Positions 8,815 to 16,397 of a stretch of 64,000 nt of DNA are shown one piece after another; position 1 is the stretch's first letter, and each line of letters opens with the position of its first letter. Location of the stretch: assembly GCA_009379825.1 (NCBI GenBank), contig WHTA01000020.1, positions 19,242-83,241 on the forward strand, read 5' to 3'. The notes under the pieces were generated by a model. It was not told where the DNA came from and ran no database searches. It saw only the letters and a list, made by a program, of their open reading frames with translations. Made by a program: the position numbers and the translations under genes. This DNA is from Streptosporangiales bacterium. Its GTDB lineage: Bacteria; Actinomycetota; Actinomycetes; Streptosporangiales; WHST01.

Positions 8815-9192
8815 GTGGAACGGCGTTCGCAGCCGCGGCAGGGGCCGGATTCCACCAACGTCAGCCCGTGGGTCTTCGTGCTCCTCGGCGGCGTCGGGGT
8901 GGCCGTGATCGTCCTCGCGGCGGCAATGCGCCGCGGCGCTAGTAGCTGGGTGCGCATGACCTTGACCGTCGTCGGCTGCCTGTTCGCCTTCGGGCTGTGG
9001 CCGATGCTTCTCGTCATTCCGGCCATCGTCTTGCAGTTCAAGGCGCCGAGCAACGCTTGGTTCACCGCGCTCGCCGGCAACGCGGCCGAAGCACGCACCG
9101 GACCGGCCCAACACGCTCAGCACCCAGGGCAGCACAACCGACCACCAGAGGGCTGGCACCAGCCAGACGAGCGGTACTGGCAGGGTCGGTGA
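8815..9192 (+). CDS. Small two-helix membrane protein, unknown function
   Basis: About 125 residues from GTG 8815. Two hydrophobic segments (VSPWVFVLLGGVGVAVIVLA and the MTLTVVGCLFAFGLWPMLLV-type helix) are separated by a short basic loop (MRRGASSWVR). The tail is hydrophilic and His/Gln-rich (QHAQHPGQHNRPPEGW). I do not recognise a family. A TAGGCT -10-like box lies 11 nt upstream and no ribosome binding site is seen, so a short-leader or leaderless transcript is possible. The start is uncertain. Confidence 0.5.
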   Translation: MERRSQPRQGPDSTNVSPWVFVLLGGVGVAVIVLAAAMRRGASSWVRMTLTVVGCLFAFGLWPMLLVIPAIVLQFKAPSNAWFTALAGNAAEARTGPAQHAQHPGQHNRPPEGWHQPDERYWQGR

Positions 9193-9199
9193 GCGCCGG

Positions 9200-9641
9200 C
9201 TACGGGTTGGCGTAGCTGCGGCGTGGTGCGATCAGCACGGCGGCCCGTCGTTGTTCGGCCATGACGCGGTCGTAGGTGTCCCAGTCGTCGTGGGTTCCGC
9301 CTGCGGCTCGGAAGACGTCGCGCAACAGGGCTCGCAGCGCCGAGTCGTCGACGTCCGGATGTCGGTCGTCCGGGCCGATGATCTCCGCGTCCCCCTCGAC
9401 GGTGGCCCACTGTCAGCCGGCCCGGGCCACGATCGTCGCGCGCGGGGCGGCGCGCAGGTGCTGCAGCTTGCGGGACCCGCCGATTGCCACCAGCCCGACG
9501 ACCTGCACACCGGTGACGGGATGCGGCAGCACGCCGGCGTTGACCACGGACGCCTGCACGCTGCCGTCAGCGCGCGAGGTGCTCAACGCAGAGCCCGTGA
9601 TCCTTGGGGATCAGCTCAGCGAACGCAGAGATATCAGTCAT
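9200..9641 (-). pseudogene. F420-dependent/PPOX-class oxidoreductase, disrupted
   Basis: Reading leftward from ATG 9641 (MTDISAFAELIPKDHGLCV), a 2-bp deletion near 9586 shifts the frame. In the new frame STSRADGSVQASVVNAG, GSRKLQHLRAAPRATIVARAG and WATVEGDAEIIGPDD continue the split-barrel flavin/F420-binding fold, but a TGA replaces the Trp codon before QWATVEG (near 9417). The end (RRAAVLIAPRRSYANP) is intact. The reconstructed protein of ~147 residues matches the pyridoxamine-phosphate-oxidase-like F420 family. Two lesions make expression of a working enzyme unlikely. Confidence 0.8.
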
Positions 9642-9759
9642 GAAGGACTACCTTCCACGGCTACACCGCCGCCGTCCAGTCCTTACTGCCGAAAGACCAG
9701 GTCGGTCGCCGCCGATCGACCGCTGTGAGCACTGCCCGGCCGTTCGTACGTTCGAGGGC

Positions 9760-10260
9760 ATGCCGAGCCCACACCCGCCCGAGATCAGCGTGCAGCTCTA
9801 CCGCGCGGCCACCGAGCTGGCCGCCGCGAGCCCGCCGTGGCTGCAGCAGCTCGTCGAGATCGGTACCGAGGCCGGCCTCGCCGTGTTCGCGCTGTTCTTC
9901 CTCGCCGCCTGGTGGCGTTCCCGCCGACTGCCCGACGGCAGCCAGGCGTTGGCGCTGCTCGCTCCGGTGGCCACCGTCGTCGCGTACCTGGCCAGCGAGG
10001 CGGTCAAGCTGGGCGTACGTGCGGACCGGCCGTGCCGGACGGTGCCCGACGTGCAACCGATCGCCGCCTGCCCGGGCGTCGGGGACTGGTCGCTGCCCAG
10101 CAACCACGCCGCCATCGCAGGCGCCGCGGTCGTCACCGTCGCCGTGGCCTGGCGGGTGCTCACGGTCGCGGTGCTGGCCCGCCCGGCCGGCCGTGCGGTC
10201 ACCCTGCTGCGTGGCTACCGACTCACCCGGCCGCTCGTCGCCAGTGGCCGGACGCGATGA
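9760..10260 (+). CDS. PAP2-superfamily phosphatase lacking catalytic motif 3
   Basis: 166 residues. Motif 1 of the acid phosphatase/PAP2 family is present (KLGVRADRP, the Kx6RP pattern) and so is motif 2 (SLPSNHAA, PSxH). Motif 3 (SRxxxxxHxxxD), which supplies the nucleophilic His, is absent: helix VAWRVLTVAVLA runs straight into RPAGRAVTLLRG, which in relatives lies ~30 residues after motif 3. An in-frame internal deletion is the simplest reading, so the protein is probably inactive on lipid phosphates. It overlaps the next gene by ATGA. Confidence 0.65.
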   Translation: MPSPHPPEISVQLYRAATELAAASPPWLQQLVEIGTEAGLAVFALFFLAAWWRSRRLPDGSQALALLAPVATVVAYLASEAVKLGVRADRPCRTVPDVQPIAACPGVGDWSLPSNHAAIAGAAVVTVAVAWRVLTVAVLARPAGRAVTLLRGYRLTRPLVASGRTR

Positions 10261-10850
10261 GCCAGGCGATCCTGGACGCCGTGCACGGCGTCGTCACCTC
10301 GCCGTGGATCTACCTGATCCTGGTCGCGCTCGCCTGGGTGGACGGCTTCCTGCCCGCGTTCCCCAGCGAGAGCGTGGTGATCACCGCGGGCGTCTTCGCC
10401 GCCGCCGGCAACCCGAACCTGTACGCGGCCATCGCGGTGGCGGCCGCCGGAGCGTTCGCCGGCGACCACACCGCGTACCTCATCGGCCGGCTGGCCGGCG
10501 CACGGCTGCTGGCACGGGCCCGACCGGGCACCCGGCGCAGGCGTGCACTCGACCGGGCGGCAGGCGCGCTCGCCGTACGCGGCGGGCTCGTGCTCGTCGT
10601 CGCGCGCTACATCCCCGGCGGCCGGACGGCCGTGACGCTCACCATGGGCACCGTTGCGTACCCGCTGCCTCGGTTCACCCTGTTCGCCGCGCTCGCAGCC
10701 GGCACCTGGGGGACGTACGGCGGGCTGATCGGCTACCTCAGTGGTCTCGCGAGGCCGACCCGGTGCGCGGGCTGCTGTTCGGCCTCGGCCTCGCCGCCGG
10801 CATCACCGTCGTGGCGGAGGCCGTCAGGTACGTTCGCCGACGTAGAGCAC
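10257..10850 (+). pseudogene. DedA-family membrane protein, frameshifted near its end
   Basis: ATG 10257 overlaps the preceding stop. DedA features are clear: WIYLILVALAWVDGFLPAFPSE, the conserved RYIPGGRTAVTLTMG, and GTWGTYGGLIGYLSG. After this, near 10745-10755, the frame shifts: the final helix and basic tail (LLFGLGLAAGITVVAEAVRYVRRRR) lie in the +2 frame, while the original frame runs into unrelated residues. The shifted frame has no stop before the convergent glyoxalase gene, so the end is approximate. DedA proteins are flippases or transporters needed for envelope homeostasis. The core is intact, so partial function is possible. Confidence 0.75.
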
Positions 10851-11192
10851 GTTGCCGTCCGGGTCGCGGAAGTCGAACATCGGCGGCACGCCCGCCCAGC
10901 GCAGTAGCTCGTCGACGGCCACGCCGCGACTGGACAGGTGGGCGTGCAGCGCTGCCGCATCGTCGGTCGTGAAGCGGATCCCGGTGTCCACGCCAGCCTC
11001 GTGTGCGGGGGTCAGCGCGACGCTGACGGCCGACCCTGGCGGGCGCACCTCGATCCAGCGCCCGCCGAGCTGCTCGACCGGCGCGTCTATGAGCGTCTCG
11101 AACCCGAGCGTCTCGGCGTAGAACGCCAGCGCCCGGTCCTGGTCACTGACCGGGATGCCCACCGTGCGCACCCCGTCGATACGTGCGGTCAT
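10824..11192 (-). CDS. VOC-family (glyoxalase/bleomycin-resistance-like) protein
   Basis: 122 residues with the paired beta-alpha-beta-beta-beta pattern: VRTVGIPVSDQDRALAFYAETLGFE, then FDFRDPDGNVLYVGE. Members bind a metal or small molecule as dimers; glyoxalase activity itself is not implied. It overlaps the upstream SRPBCC gene by ATGA, so the two are translated together, an arrangement common for such environmental-response pairs. Confidence 0.85.
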   Translation of the reverse strand: MTARIDGVRTVGIPVSDQDRALAFYAETLGFETLIDAPVEQLGGRWIEVRPPGSAVSVALTPAHEAGVDTGIRFTTDDAAALHAHLSSRGVAVDELLRWAGVPPMFDFRDPDGNVLYVGERT

Positions 11193-11746
11193 GATCGTTC
11201 CTCCGGTTCCGTGTCGCCCTCGAGCGCGGCCTTGAGCACGGTCAGGCGGTCGCGCCAGAAGGCCTTGGTCTGCTGCGCGGTCTCCGCGTCGGGCAACCGC
11301 TCGTGCTCCACGGCGAGCTGGCTCTTGGCTGCTCCCTTGGCCTCGAACGTGATGGCGACCCTGGTGCCGTCGTCGGGTCGCTCGAAGCGGGCCGACCGGC
11401 ATGCGTGCGAGGTGCGTTCGCGCAGCACGACTCCGGGCAGCCAGCGCTCCCGCTCCGCCGGGTCGACGACGGCGGCGTATAGGCATTCGACGGCCACGTT
11501 CACCGTCTTGCTGGCGCCGGCGGCGAACGTGCCGCCGGGCCGTACGCCCGGTTCGCGCAGCCCGCGCGCCTGCTCGTACTCGACGATCAGCTTCTGCGCC
11601 CACCAACTGCTTAGCCCCTGCTCCTGTTCGAGCCAGTCGGCGATCTCCCGGTACGGGCGGCCAGGCGCACCCCACTCGTCGAGCAGGGCGAACCACTCGT
11701 CGTAGGTCCGGCCGGCCGCCCGGCGTTCGCGCTTGGTCGCATTCAT
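11189..11746 (-). CDS. DUF4287/SRPBCC-domain protein
   Basis: 185 residues. The N-terminal ~65 residues (RTYDEWFALLDEWGAPGRPYREIADWLEQEQGL split over two helices, then WWAQKLIVEYEQARGL) match the DUF4287 helical module. The rest resembles an SRPBCC/AHSA1-type domain (KTVNVAVECLYAAVVDPAERERWLPG, RVAITFEAKGAAKSQLAVEHERL). It has a good aggag site before ATG. Likely cotranscribed with the VOC gene; role unknown. Confidence 0.8.
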   Translation of the reverse strand: MNATKRERRAAGRTYDEWFALLDEWGAPGRPYREIADWLEQEQGLSSWWAQKLIVEYEQARGLREPGVRPGGTFAAGASKTVNVAVECLYAAVVDPAERERWLPGVVLRERTSHACRSARFERPDDGTRVAITFEAKGAAKSQLAVEHERLPDAETAQQTKAFWRDRLTVLKAALEGDTEPEERS

Positions 11747-11836
11747 GGTGTTCTCCTCTCTTCGCAACCTGGTAGAAGCTGCGGTGCCGGTTTCGACATC
11801 CCTGGCGGAGAATCGTGGAAAATTCTGGAGGTACCG

Positions 11837-12208
11837 ATGAAGTACCTGGTTCTGATCTACACCAACCCGCAGGCGCGGCAGCTCTGGGAGCAGCTGCCCG
11901 AGGCCGAGCGGGCCGCGGGGCTGCGGGCGTATGCCGCGCTGAACGAGGAGCTCGCCGCGTCGGGAGAGATGATCGTGTCGGAGTCCCTCGCCGACTCGTC
12001 GCTCGCCAAGCACCTGACCGTTCGCGGCGGGGAGGCGATGACCACCGACGGGCCGTACGCGGAGGTGAAGGAACAGCTGGCCGGCTTCTACCTGGTCGAG
12101 TGCGGCGACATCGACCGGGCCTGCGAGATCGCGGCGCGCATTCCGGAAGCCGAGGCCGGGGTGGTCGAGGTACGGCCGGTGCGTACCTTCGGCGGGGTGG
12201 AGATGTGA
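11837..12208 (+). CDS. YCII-related DGPF-domain protein
   Basis: 123 residues; KYLVLIYTNP at the start, TTDGPYAEVKEQLAGFYLVE (the DGPF-type motif) in the middle and a closing VEVRP strand identify the family. These ferredoxin-like proteins are almost always encoded next to ECF42 sigma factors, as here, where the next gene starts inside its last codons. Its ggaggt site lies 8 nt before ATG. It may act as partner or target of the sigma factor. Confidence 0.88.
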   Translation: MKYLVLIYTNPQARQLWEQLPEAERAAGLRAYAALNEELAASGEMIVSESLADSSLAKHLTVRGGEAMTTDGPYAEVKEQLAGFYLVECGDIDRACEIAARIPEAEAGVVEVRPVRTFGGVEM

Positions 12209-13464
12209 CGGCGGCGGTCGAAGTCGAGGGCCTGCTACGAGCGCTCGCGCCGCAGGTCGTCGGGCGGCTCGTCCGGCGGTACGGCGACTTCGACAGCTGC
12301 GAGGACGCCGTACAGGAGGCCCTGCTCTCGGCCGCGCAGCAATGGCCGGTCGACGGTGTGCCCGACAACCCGCGGGGCTGGCTGGTCACGGTCGCGTCCC
12401 GCCGGCTGGTCGAGGCGGTGCGCAGCGACACCGCGCGCCGGCGGCGGGAGGCGACCGCCGCGCAGCTCGAACCACCGCACGGCGACGTGGCGCCGGCCGA
12501 GGACGACGCGCTGACGCTGCTGTTGCTCTGCTGCCATCCGTCGCTCACGCTCCCGTCGCAGGTGGCGCTGACGCTGCGGGCCGTAGGCGGCCTGACCACG
12601 GCGGAGATCGCGCGCGCGTTGCTGGTGCCAGAGTCGACCGTCGGCCCGCGCATCAGCCGGGCGAAGCAACGGATCAGGGCCAGCGGGGCGGAGTTCCGGC
12701 TGCCGCCGCCGGCGGAACGGTCGCAGCGGGTCGCCGCGGTGCTGAAGGTGCTGTACCTGATCTTCAACGAGGGTTACGCCGCGAGCTCCGGCCCGGCACT
12801 GCTGCGGGTCGAGCTCACGGCCGAGGCGATCCGGCTCACCAGGAAGCTCCAGGCACTACTGCCGGACGACGGCGAGGTGGCCGGTCTGCTCGCCCTCATG
12901 CTGCTCACCGACGCGCGGCGGCCGGCCCGCACCCGTCCCGACGGTGCGCTCGTACCGCTCGCCGAGCAGGACCGCAGCCGGTGGGACCGGCCGGCCATCG
13001 ACGAAGGGGCCGCGCTCGTCACGCGCACGCTCGCGGCCGGGCCCGTCGGCCCGTACCAGCTGCAGGCTGCCATCGCCGCCGTGCACGCCGACGCCGAACG
13101 AGCCGAGAACACCGACTGGCCGCAGATCCTCGGGCTGTACGACCTGCTCCGCGCCGCCGCGCCCGGGCCGATGGTCACCCTGAACCGCATCGTCGCCGTG
13201 GCGATGGTCCACGGCGCGGCGGCGGCCCTGGGTGAGCTGACCACCGCCTCGACCGACGACGCGCTCGCCGGGCACTACCGGGTGGATGCGGTGCGCGCAT
13301 ACCTGCTCGAGCTGGTCGGCGACCGCGACGCCGCGAGGGACGCCTACCTCACCGCCGCCCGCCGCACGCTGAGCGTCCCTGAGCAGCGGTACCTCAGGTC
13401 GCGCGCGGCGGCGCTGTCCGCCGTGCCCGGTCAGTCCTCGACCGGCACCAGCCCCGCCTCGTAG
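12205..13464 (+). CDS. ECF-type RNA polymerase sigma factor, ECF42 group
   Basis: 419 residues from a GTG that overlaps the preceding stop (ATGTGA). Sigma region 2 (FDSCEDAVQEALLSAAQQWP, NPRGWLVTVASRRLVEA) and region 4 (ALTLRAVGGLTTAEIARALLVPESTV with a helix-turn-helix) occupy the first ~165 residues. The long C-terminal extension with LYLIFNEGYAASSG, GPYQLQAAIAAVHADA and TDWPQILGLYDLL is the hallmark of ECF42 factors, where it is needed for activity. No anti-sigma factor is adjacent, as usual for this group. Its 3' end overlaps the convergent response-regulator gene by 34 bp. Confidence 0.92.
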   Translation: MTAAVEVEGLLRALAPQVVGRLVRRYGDFDSCEDAVQEALLSAAQQWPVDGVPDNPRGWLVTVASRRLVEAVRSDTARRRREATAAQLEPPHGDVAPAEDDALTLLLLCCHPSLTLPSQVALTLRAVGGLTTAEIARALLVPESTVGPRISRAKQRIRASGAEFRLPPPAERSQRVAAVLKVLYLIFNEGYAASSGPALLRVELTAEAIRLTRKLQALLPDDGEVAGLLALMLLTDARRPARTRPDGALVPLAEQDRSRWDRPAIDEGAALVTRTLAAGPVGPYQLQAAIAAVHADAERAENTDWPQILGLYDLLRAAAPGPMVTLNRIVAVAMVHGAAAALGELTTASTDDALAGHYRVDAVRAYLLELVGDRDAARDAYLTAARRTLSVPEQRYLRSRAAALSAVPGQSSTGTSPAS

Positions 13465-14102
13465 GCGACGATCGCCGCCTGCACCCGGTTCTTCGCCTCC
13501 AGCCTGGTGAGGATGCTGCTCACGTACGCCTTCACGGTGCCCTCGACGAGGTAGAGCCGGCGTCCGATCTCGGCGTTCGACAGGCCCGCGCCGATCAGGC
13601 CGAGCACGTCCCGCTCCCTGTTGGTCAACGACGCCACCTGTTGTTTGGCCGCGGCACTGCGCGACATCCGGCCGCCGGAGCCGCCGGTGGCCAGCTCGGC
13701 GATCACCCGCTTCGCCACCCGCGGCGAGAGGTACGCGGCGCCACCGGCCACCGCGTGCACGGCGGTGAGCAGCTCCCGCGGGTCACCGGACTTGAGCAGG
13801 AAACCGCTCGCCCCGTCACCCAGCGCCCTGGCGATGTACTCGTCCTCGGAGAACGTGGTGAGCACGACGACCGCCACGTCGGGTACGGACGCCTTGATCT
13901 CCGCGCCCGCGGCGAGCCCGTCCACCTCGGGCATCCTGATGTCGAGCAGCGCGACGTCCGGCCGGTGCCGCTGCGCCAGGTCGATGGCCGCGCGACCGTC
14001 GTCGGCCTCGGCCACCACCTCGAGCTCCGCGTCCGTCTCGAGGATCGCGCGCACACCTGCGCGCACCATGCCCTCGTCGTCGGCGAGCAGTACCCGGATC
14101 AT
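13431..14102 (-). CDS. NarL/LuxR-type response regulator
   Basis: 223 residues. Receiver domain with acidic pocket D8/D9, phospho-acceptor D54 (ALLDIRMPEVDG) and the conserved Lys in FLLKSGDP; C-terminal LuxR helix-turn-helix (LTNRERDVLGLIGAGLSN, VEGTVKAYVSSILTRL). It is the partner of the histidine kinase just upstream and would activate or repress promoters when phosphorylated. Confidence 0.93.
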   Translation of the reverse strand: MIRVLLADDEGMVRAGVRAILETDAELEVVAEADDGRAAIDLAQRHRPDVALLDIRMPEVDGLAAGAEIKASVPDVAVVVLTTFSEDEYIARALGDGASGFLLKSGDPRELLTAVHAVAGGAAYLSPRVAKRVIAELATGGSGGRMSRSAAAKQQVASLTNRERDVLGLIGAGLSNAEIGRRLYLVEGTVKAYVSSILTRLEAKNRVQAAIVAYEAGLVPVED

Positions 14103-15709
14103 CGCGTTCTCCCTTCCTTCACGGGCGGACCACGACGATGCGGTGCTTGTCCGCCAACCGCCCGTCGACGAAGCACAGCCGGTACACGTCGGAGGGCAGG
14201 TTGAACATGTTGCGCTCGACCCGGTAGTACTCGCAGCGTGCCCGTTGCGGCTTGGCCGGCTCGGCCACCCGCGCCCGCTCGGTGTACTCCCGGCTGGGCA
14301 ACGACCCGGCCATCGCGGGTCCGCTCCTGCCCGACCCGTAGCTCCCGGTACGTCTGCGGCGACATCGTCGACGCGTACGCCTTGTACGCGTACTGGGTGG
14401 CCATCACGACGACGAGCAACCCGCCGATCGCGCCGGGGATCACCAGCGACGCCACCAGACTGCGGCGGACCCGGCGGCTCGCGTGCGCCAGTCGCCGAGC
14501 CGACTCCGTGATGCCGGCGTCGGCCGCAGCGGGCTCGGTCGGTTGCGCCTGCGCGCCGCCGTCGGCCGTATGCGGCAGGCTCGCGACCAGCTCGAAGCCG
14601 CCGCCGGTGGCGTGCGTGCGCAGCGTGCCGCCCACCAGCCGCACCCGTTCGTCCAGCCCGACCAGACCGCGTCCGCCCGACGGCGCCGGCCGAGCGTCGG
14701 GCGACTGGTCGTTGCGTACCCGCACGACGGTCTCCGCGGTGGTGCGCCGTACCTGGACGGTGACCGCGGTGCCGGGTGCGTGCTTCGCGGCGTTCGTCAG
14801 CGCCTCCTGCACCACCCGGTACGCGGCCCGGTCGACCATGGCCGGCGGGGGCGGCCCTTCGGTCGCCTCGTCCACGTCGAGACGTGCCTCCATCCCGGAC
14901 GCGTTGGCGCGCTGCACGAGGGCCGTGATGCTCTCGCGTACCGGTCCGGTCGGGGCGTGCTCGGTGTCTTCGCGCAGCACGCCGATGATGTCGCGCAGGT
15001 GCTCGGTCGCGTCCGCGGCACCGGCCCTGAGCTCGCGCACGGCGGCGCGGTGCTCGTCGGTCAGCCCTGGTGCCAGCTCGAGTGCGCCTGCGCGGACGCC
15101 GAGCAGGCTCAGCTCGTGCCCGAGCGAGTCGTGCATGTCGGACGCGATCCGTGCGCGCTCACGCAGCCGCGCCTCCGCTGAGACGATCTCCTGCTCGCGT
15201 TCGAGTTGGTCGGCGCGCTGCCAGCCGGCCCGTACGAGGTCCTGGTACTGCCGCCAGCTGCGTCCGACCAGCCACGGGAAGACCATGGTGAGCAGCAGGA
15301 TCACCATGCCGCTCACCCACTCGTTGAGCGGGATGCCGAGCAGCGGCGTGGCGACGCTGCCGACCGTGACCACCGCGGCGAAGACCACGAGCGCGGGGCG
15401 AGCCGTGGGCATCCGCCGACCGGCGAGGAGGGCGAGGACCGGCGCCATGAAGATGACGTTGGCGTCGAGCAACGCGCCGAGGAGGACTGCGGCGAGCGAC
15501 GCGAGCGGGTACAGGCGCGCGCCTGCGATGAGGGCGGTGACGACGAGCACCCGGAGGGGGAACGTCCACCACGGCGTCCCGATGGCGCCGACCACGACCG
15601 GCACGCTGCACGCCAGGCTCAGCACACCGTCGACGAGGATCGTCCTGCGGTCACGCCACAGCCACCGCGGCCGCGCGATCCGTGCCCATGCGGGCAACCC
15701 CCTGCTCAC
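14099..15709 (-). CDS. NarL-type sensor histidine kinase with frameshifted C-terminus
   Basis: 536 residues as it now reads. Several hydrophobic helices (about 25-150) precede a HisKA_3 dimerisation helix (RIASDMHDSLGHEL, His about 193) and a HATPase_c domain (VQEALTNAAKHAPG; GGRGLVGLDERVRL). A second membrane helix follows (RRSLVASLVIPGAIGGLLVV). After RVGQER, near 14310-14320, the frame shifts: the extracellular tail (SLPSREYTERARV, CEYYRVERNMFNLPSDVYR, ending at 14119) lies in another frame. The kinase core is intact, so signalling may persist, but sensing may be altered. The original stop was probably at 14119, 16 bp before the regulator gene. Confidence 0.8.
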   Translation of the reverse strand: MSRGLPAWARIARPRWLWRDRRTILVDGVLSLACSVPVVVGAIGTPWWTFPLRVLVVTALIAGARLYPLASLAAVLLGALLDANVIFMAPVLALLAGRRMPTARPALVVFAAVVTVGSVATPLLGIPLNEWVSGMVILLLTMVFPWLVGRSWRQYQDLVRAGWQRADQLEREQEIVSAEARLRERARIASDMHDSLGHELSLLGVRAGALELAPGLTDEHRAAVRELRAGAADATEHLRDIIGVLREDTEHAPTGPVRESITALVQRANASGMEARLDVDEATEGPPPPAMVDRAAYRVVQEALTNAAKHAPGTAVTVQVRRTTAETVVRVRNDQSPDARPAPSGGRGLVGLDERVRLVGGTLRTHATGGGFELVASLPHTADGGAQAQPTEPAAADAGITESARRLAHASRRVRRSLVASLVIPGAIGGLLVVVMATQYAYKAYASTMSPQTYRELRVGQERTRDGRVVAQPGVHRAGAGGRAGQAATGTLRVLPGRAQHVQPALRRVPAVLRRRAVGGQAPHRRGPPVKEGRTR

Positions 15710-15825
15710 CGAGGCACGGTACCCCGGTGGATTGTGCAGCCGGTACTGCCGAAGGTAAGCATCGACCGGCCCTGTGGCGCGTCGGGCGCCGGTATGGTGA
15801 GAGCCTCCGCCGGAAAGGGGCTGCT

Positions 15826-16053
15826 ATGACCGACCCAGGATCCGAACCGGCAGACGACGGCCGCGGACGGGAGCGCAACACCACCCCACGCACGCGTGAA
15901 GCCACGGACGAACGCGACGAACAGGACGAGACCGCAGTGCAACGCACCCAACAGGCCGACGACCAGTTGACCAGCCAACGCGCCGCCGCAGCCGCCCACC
16001 GCCAACAACGCCGCGACGACCGCGAGCCAGGCACAGACGCCCCCGCCCGCTAA
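15826..16053 (+). CDS. Small hydrophilic protein, unknown function
   Basis: 75 residues, almost wholly charged or polar (TREATDERDEQDETAVQRT, AAAAHRQQRRDDREPG), so probably disordered. The ATG follows aaagggg by 6 nt. No homologous family is recognised. The reading frame has proper third-position bias only in part, so this call is tentative. Confidence 0.4.
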   Translation: MTDPGSEPADDGRGRERNTTPRTREATDERDEQDETAVQRTQQADDQLTSQRAAAAAHRQQRRDDREPGTDAPAR

Positions 16054-16397
16054 CCTCGCCCGGCCGGGGGACCCTGCACCGCCAGCTCGCCCAGGGTGCG
16101 TGCCCGACCCGGTCGTGCGCGCGCCCGGACCCCGGCAACTCGGCCCCGGCCACGCGTGTCCGGCCCGAGCATGTACCCAAGCCGCGGCGGGTAGGAACGT
16201 GTGTCCGCTCGTCGGCTCGCCTGGAAGCGCGGCCTGGGCCCGGCCATGGCCGCCAAAGCTCGGGCCCGCCGGGCGTCACGTCGGCAAGCGCCCGGTGGTG
16301 AATGCTTACCCGGCCTCGTGGCTGGTGGCCGGCCGTGGGTGCATGGGATCCCGCGGCCGTTGCCGGCGGCCGCGCCGTAGTGCTCGTGTGGCTGACG
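16054..16397. other. Intergenic stretch without a supported gene
   Basis: These 344 bp separate the small hydrophilic ORF from the stop of the large Gln-rich protein. Frames that cross it are extensions of shadows of neighbouring genes. I see no convincing hairpin terminator or promoter. Confidence 0.6.

Noticed and set aside
9415..9419. TGA as selenocysteine in the F420/PPOX gene
   Set aside because: Relatives have Trp there, a 2-bp deletion also breaks the gene, and no SECIS-like hairpin follows.
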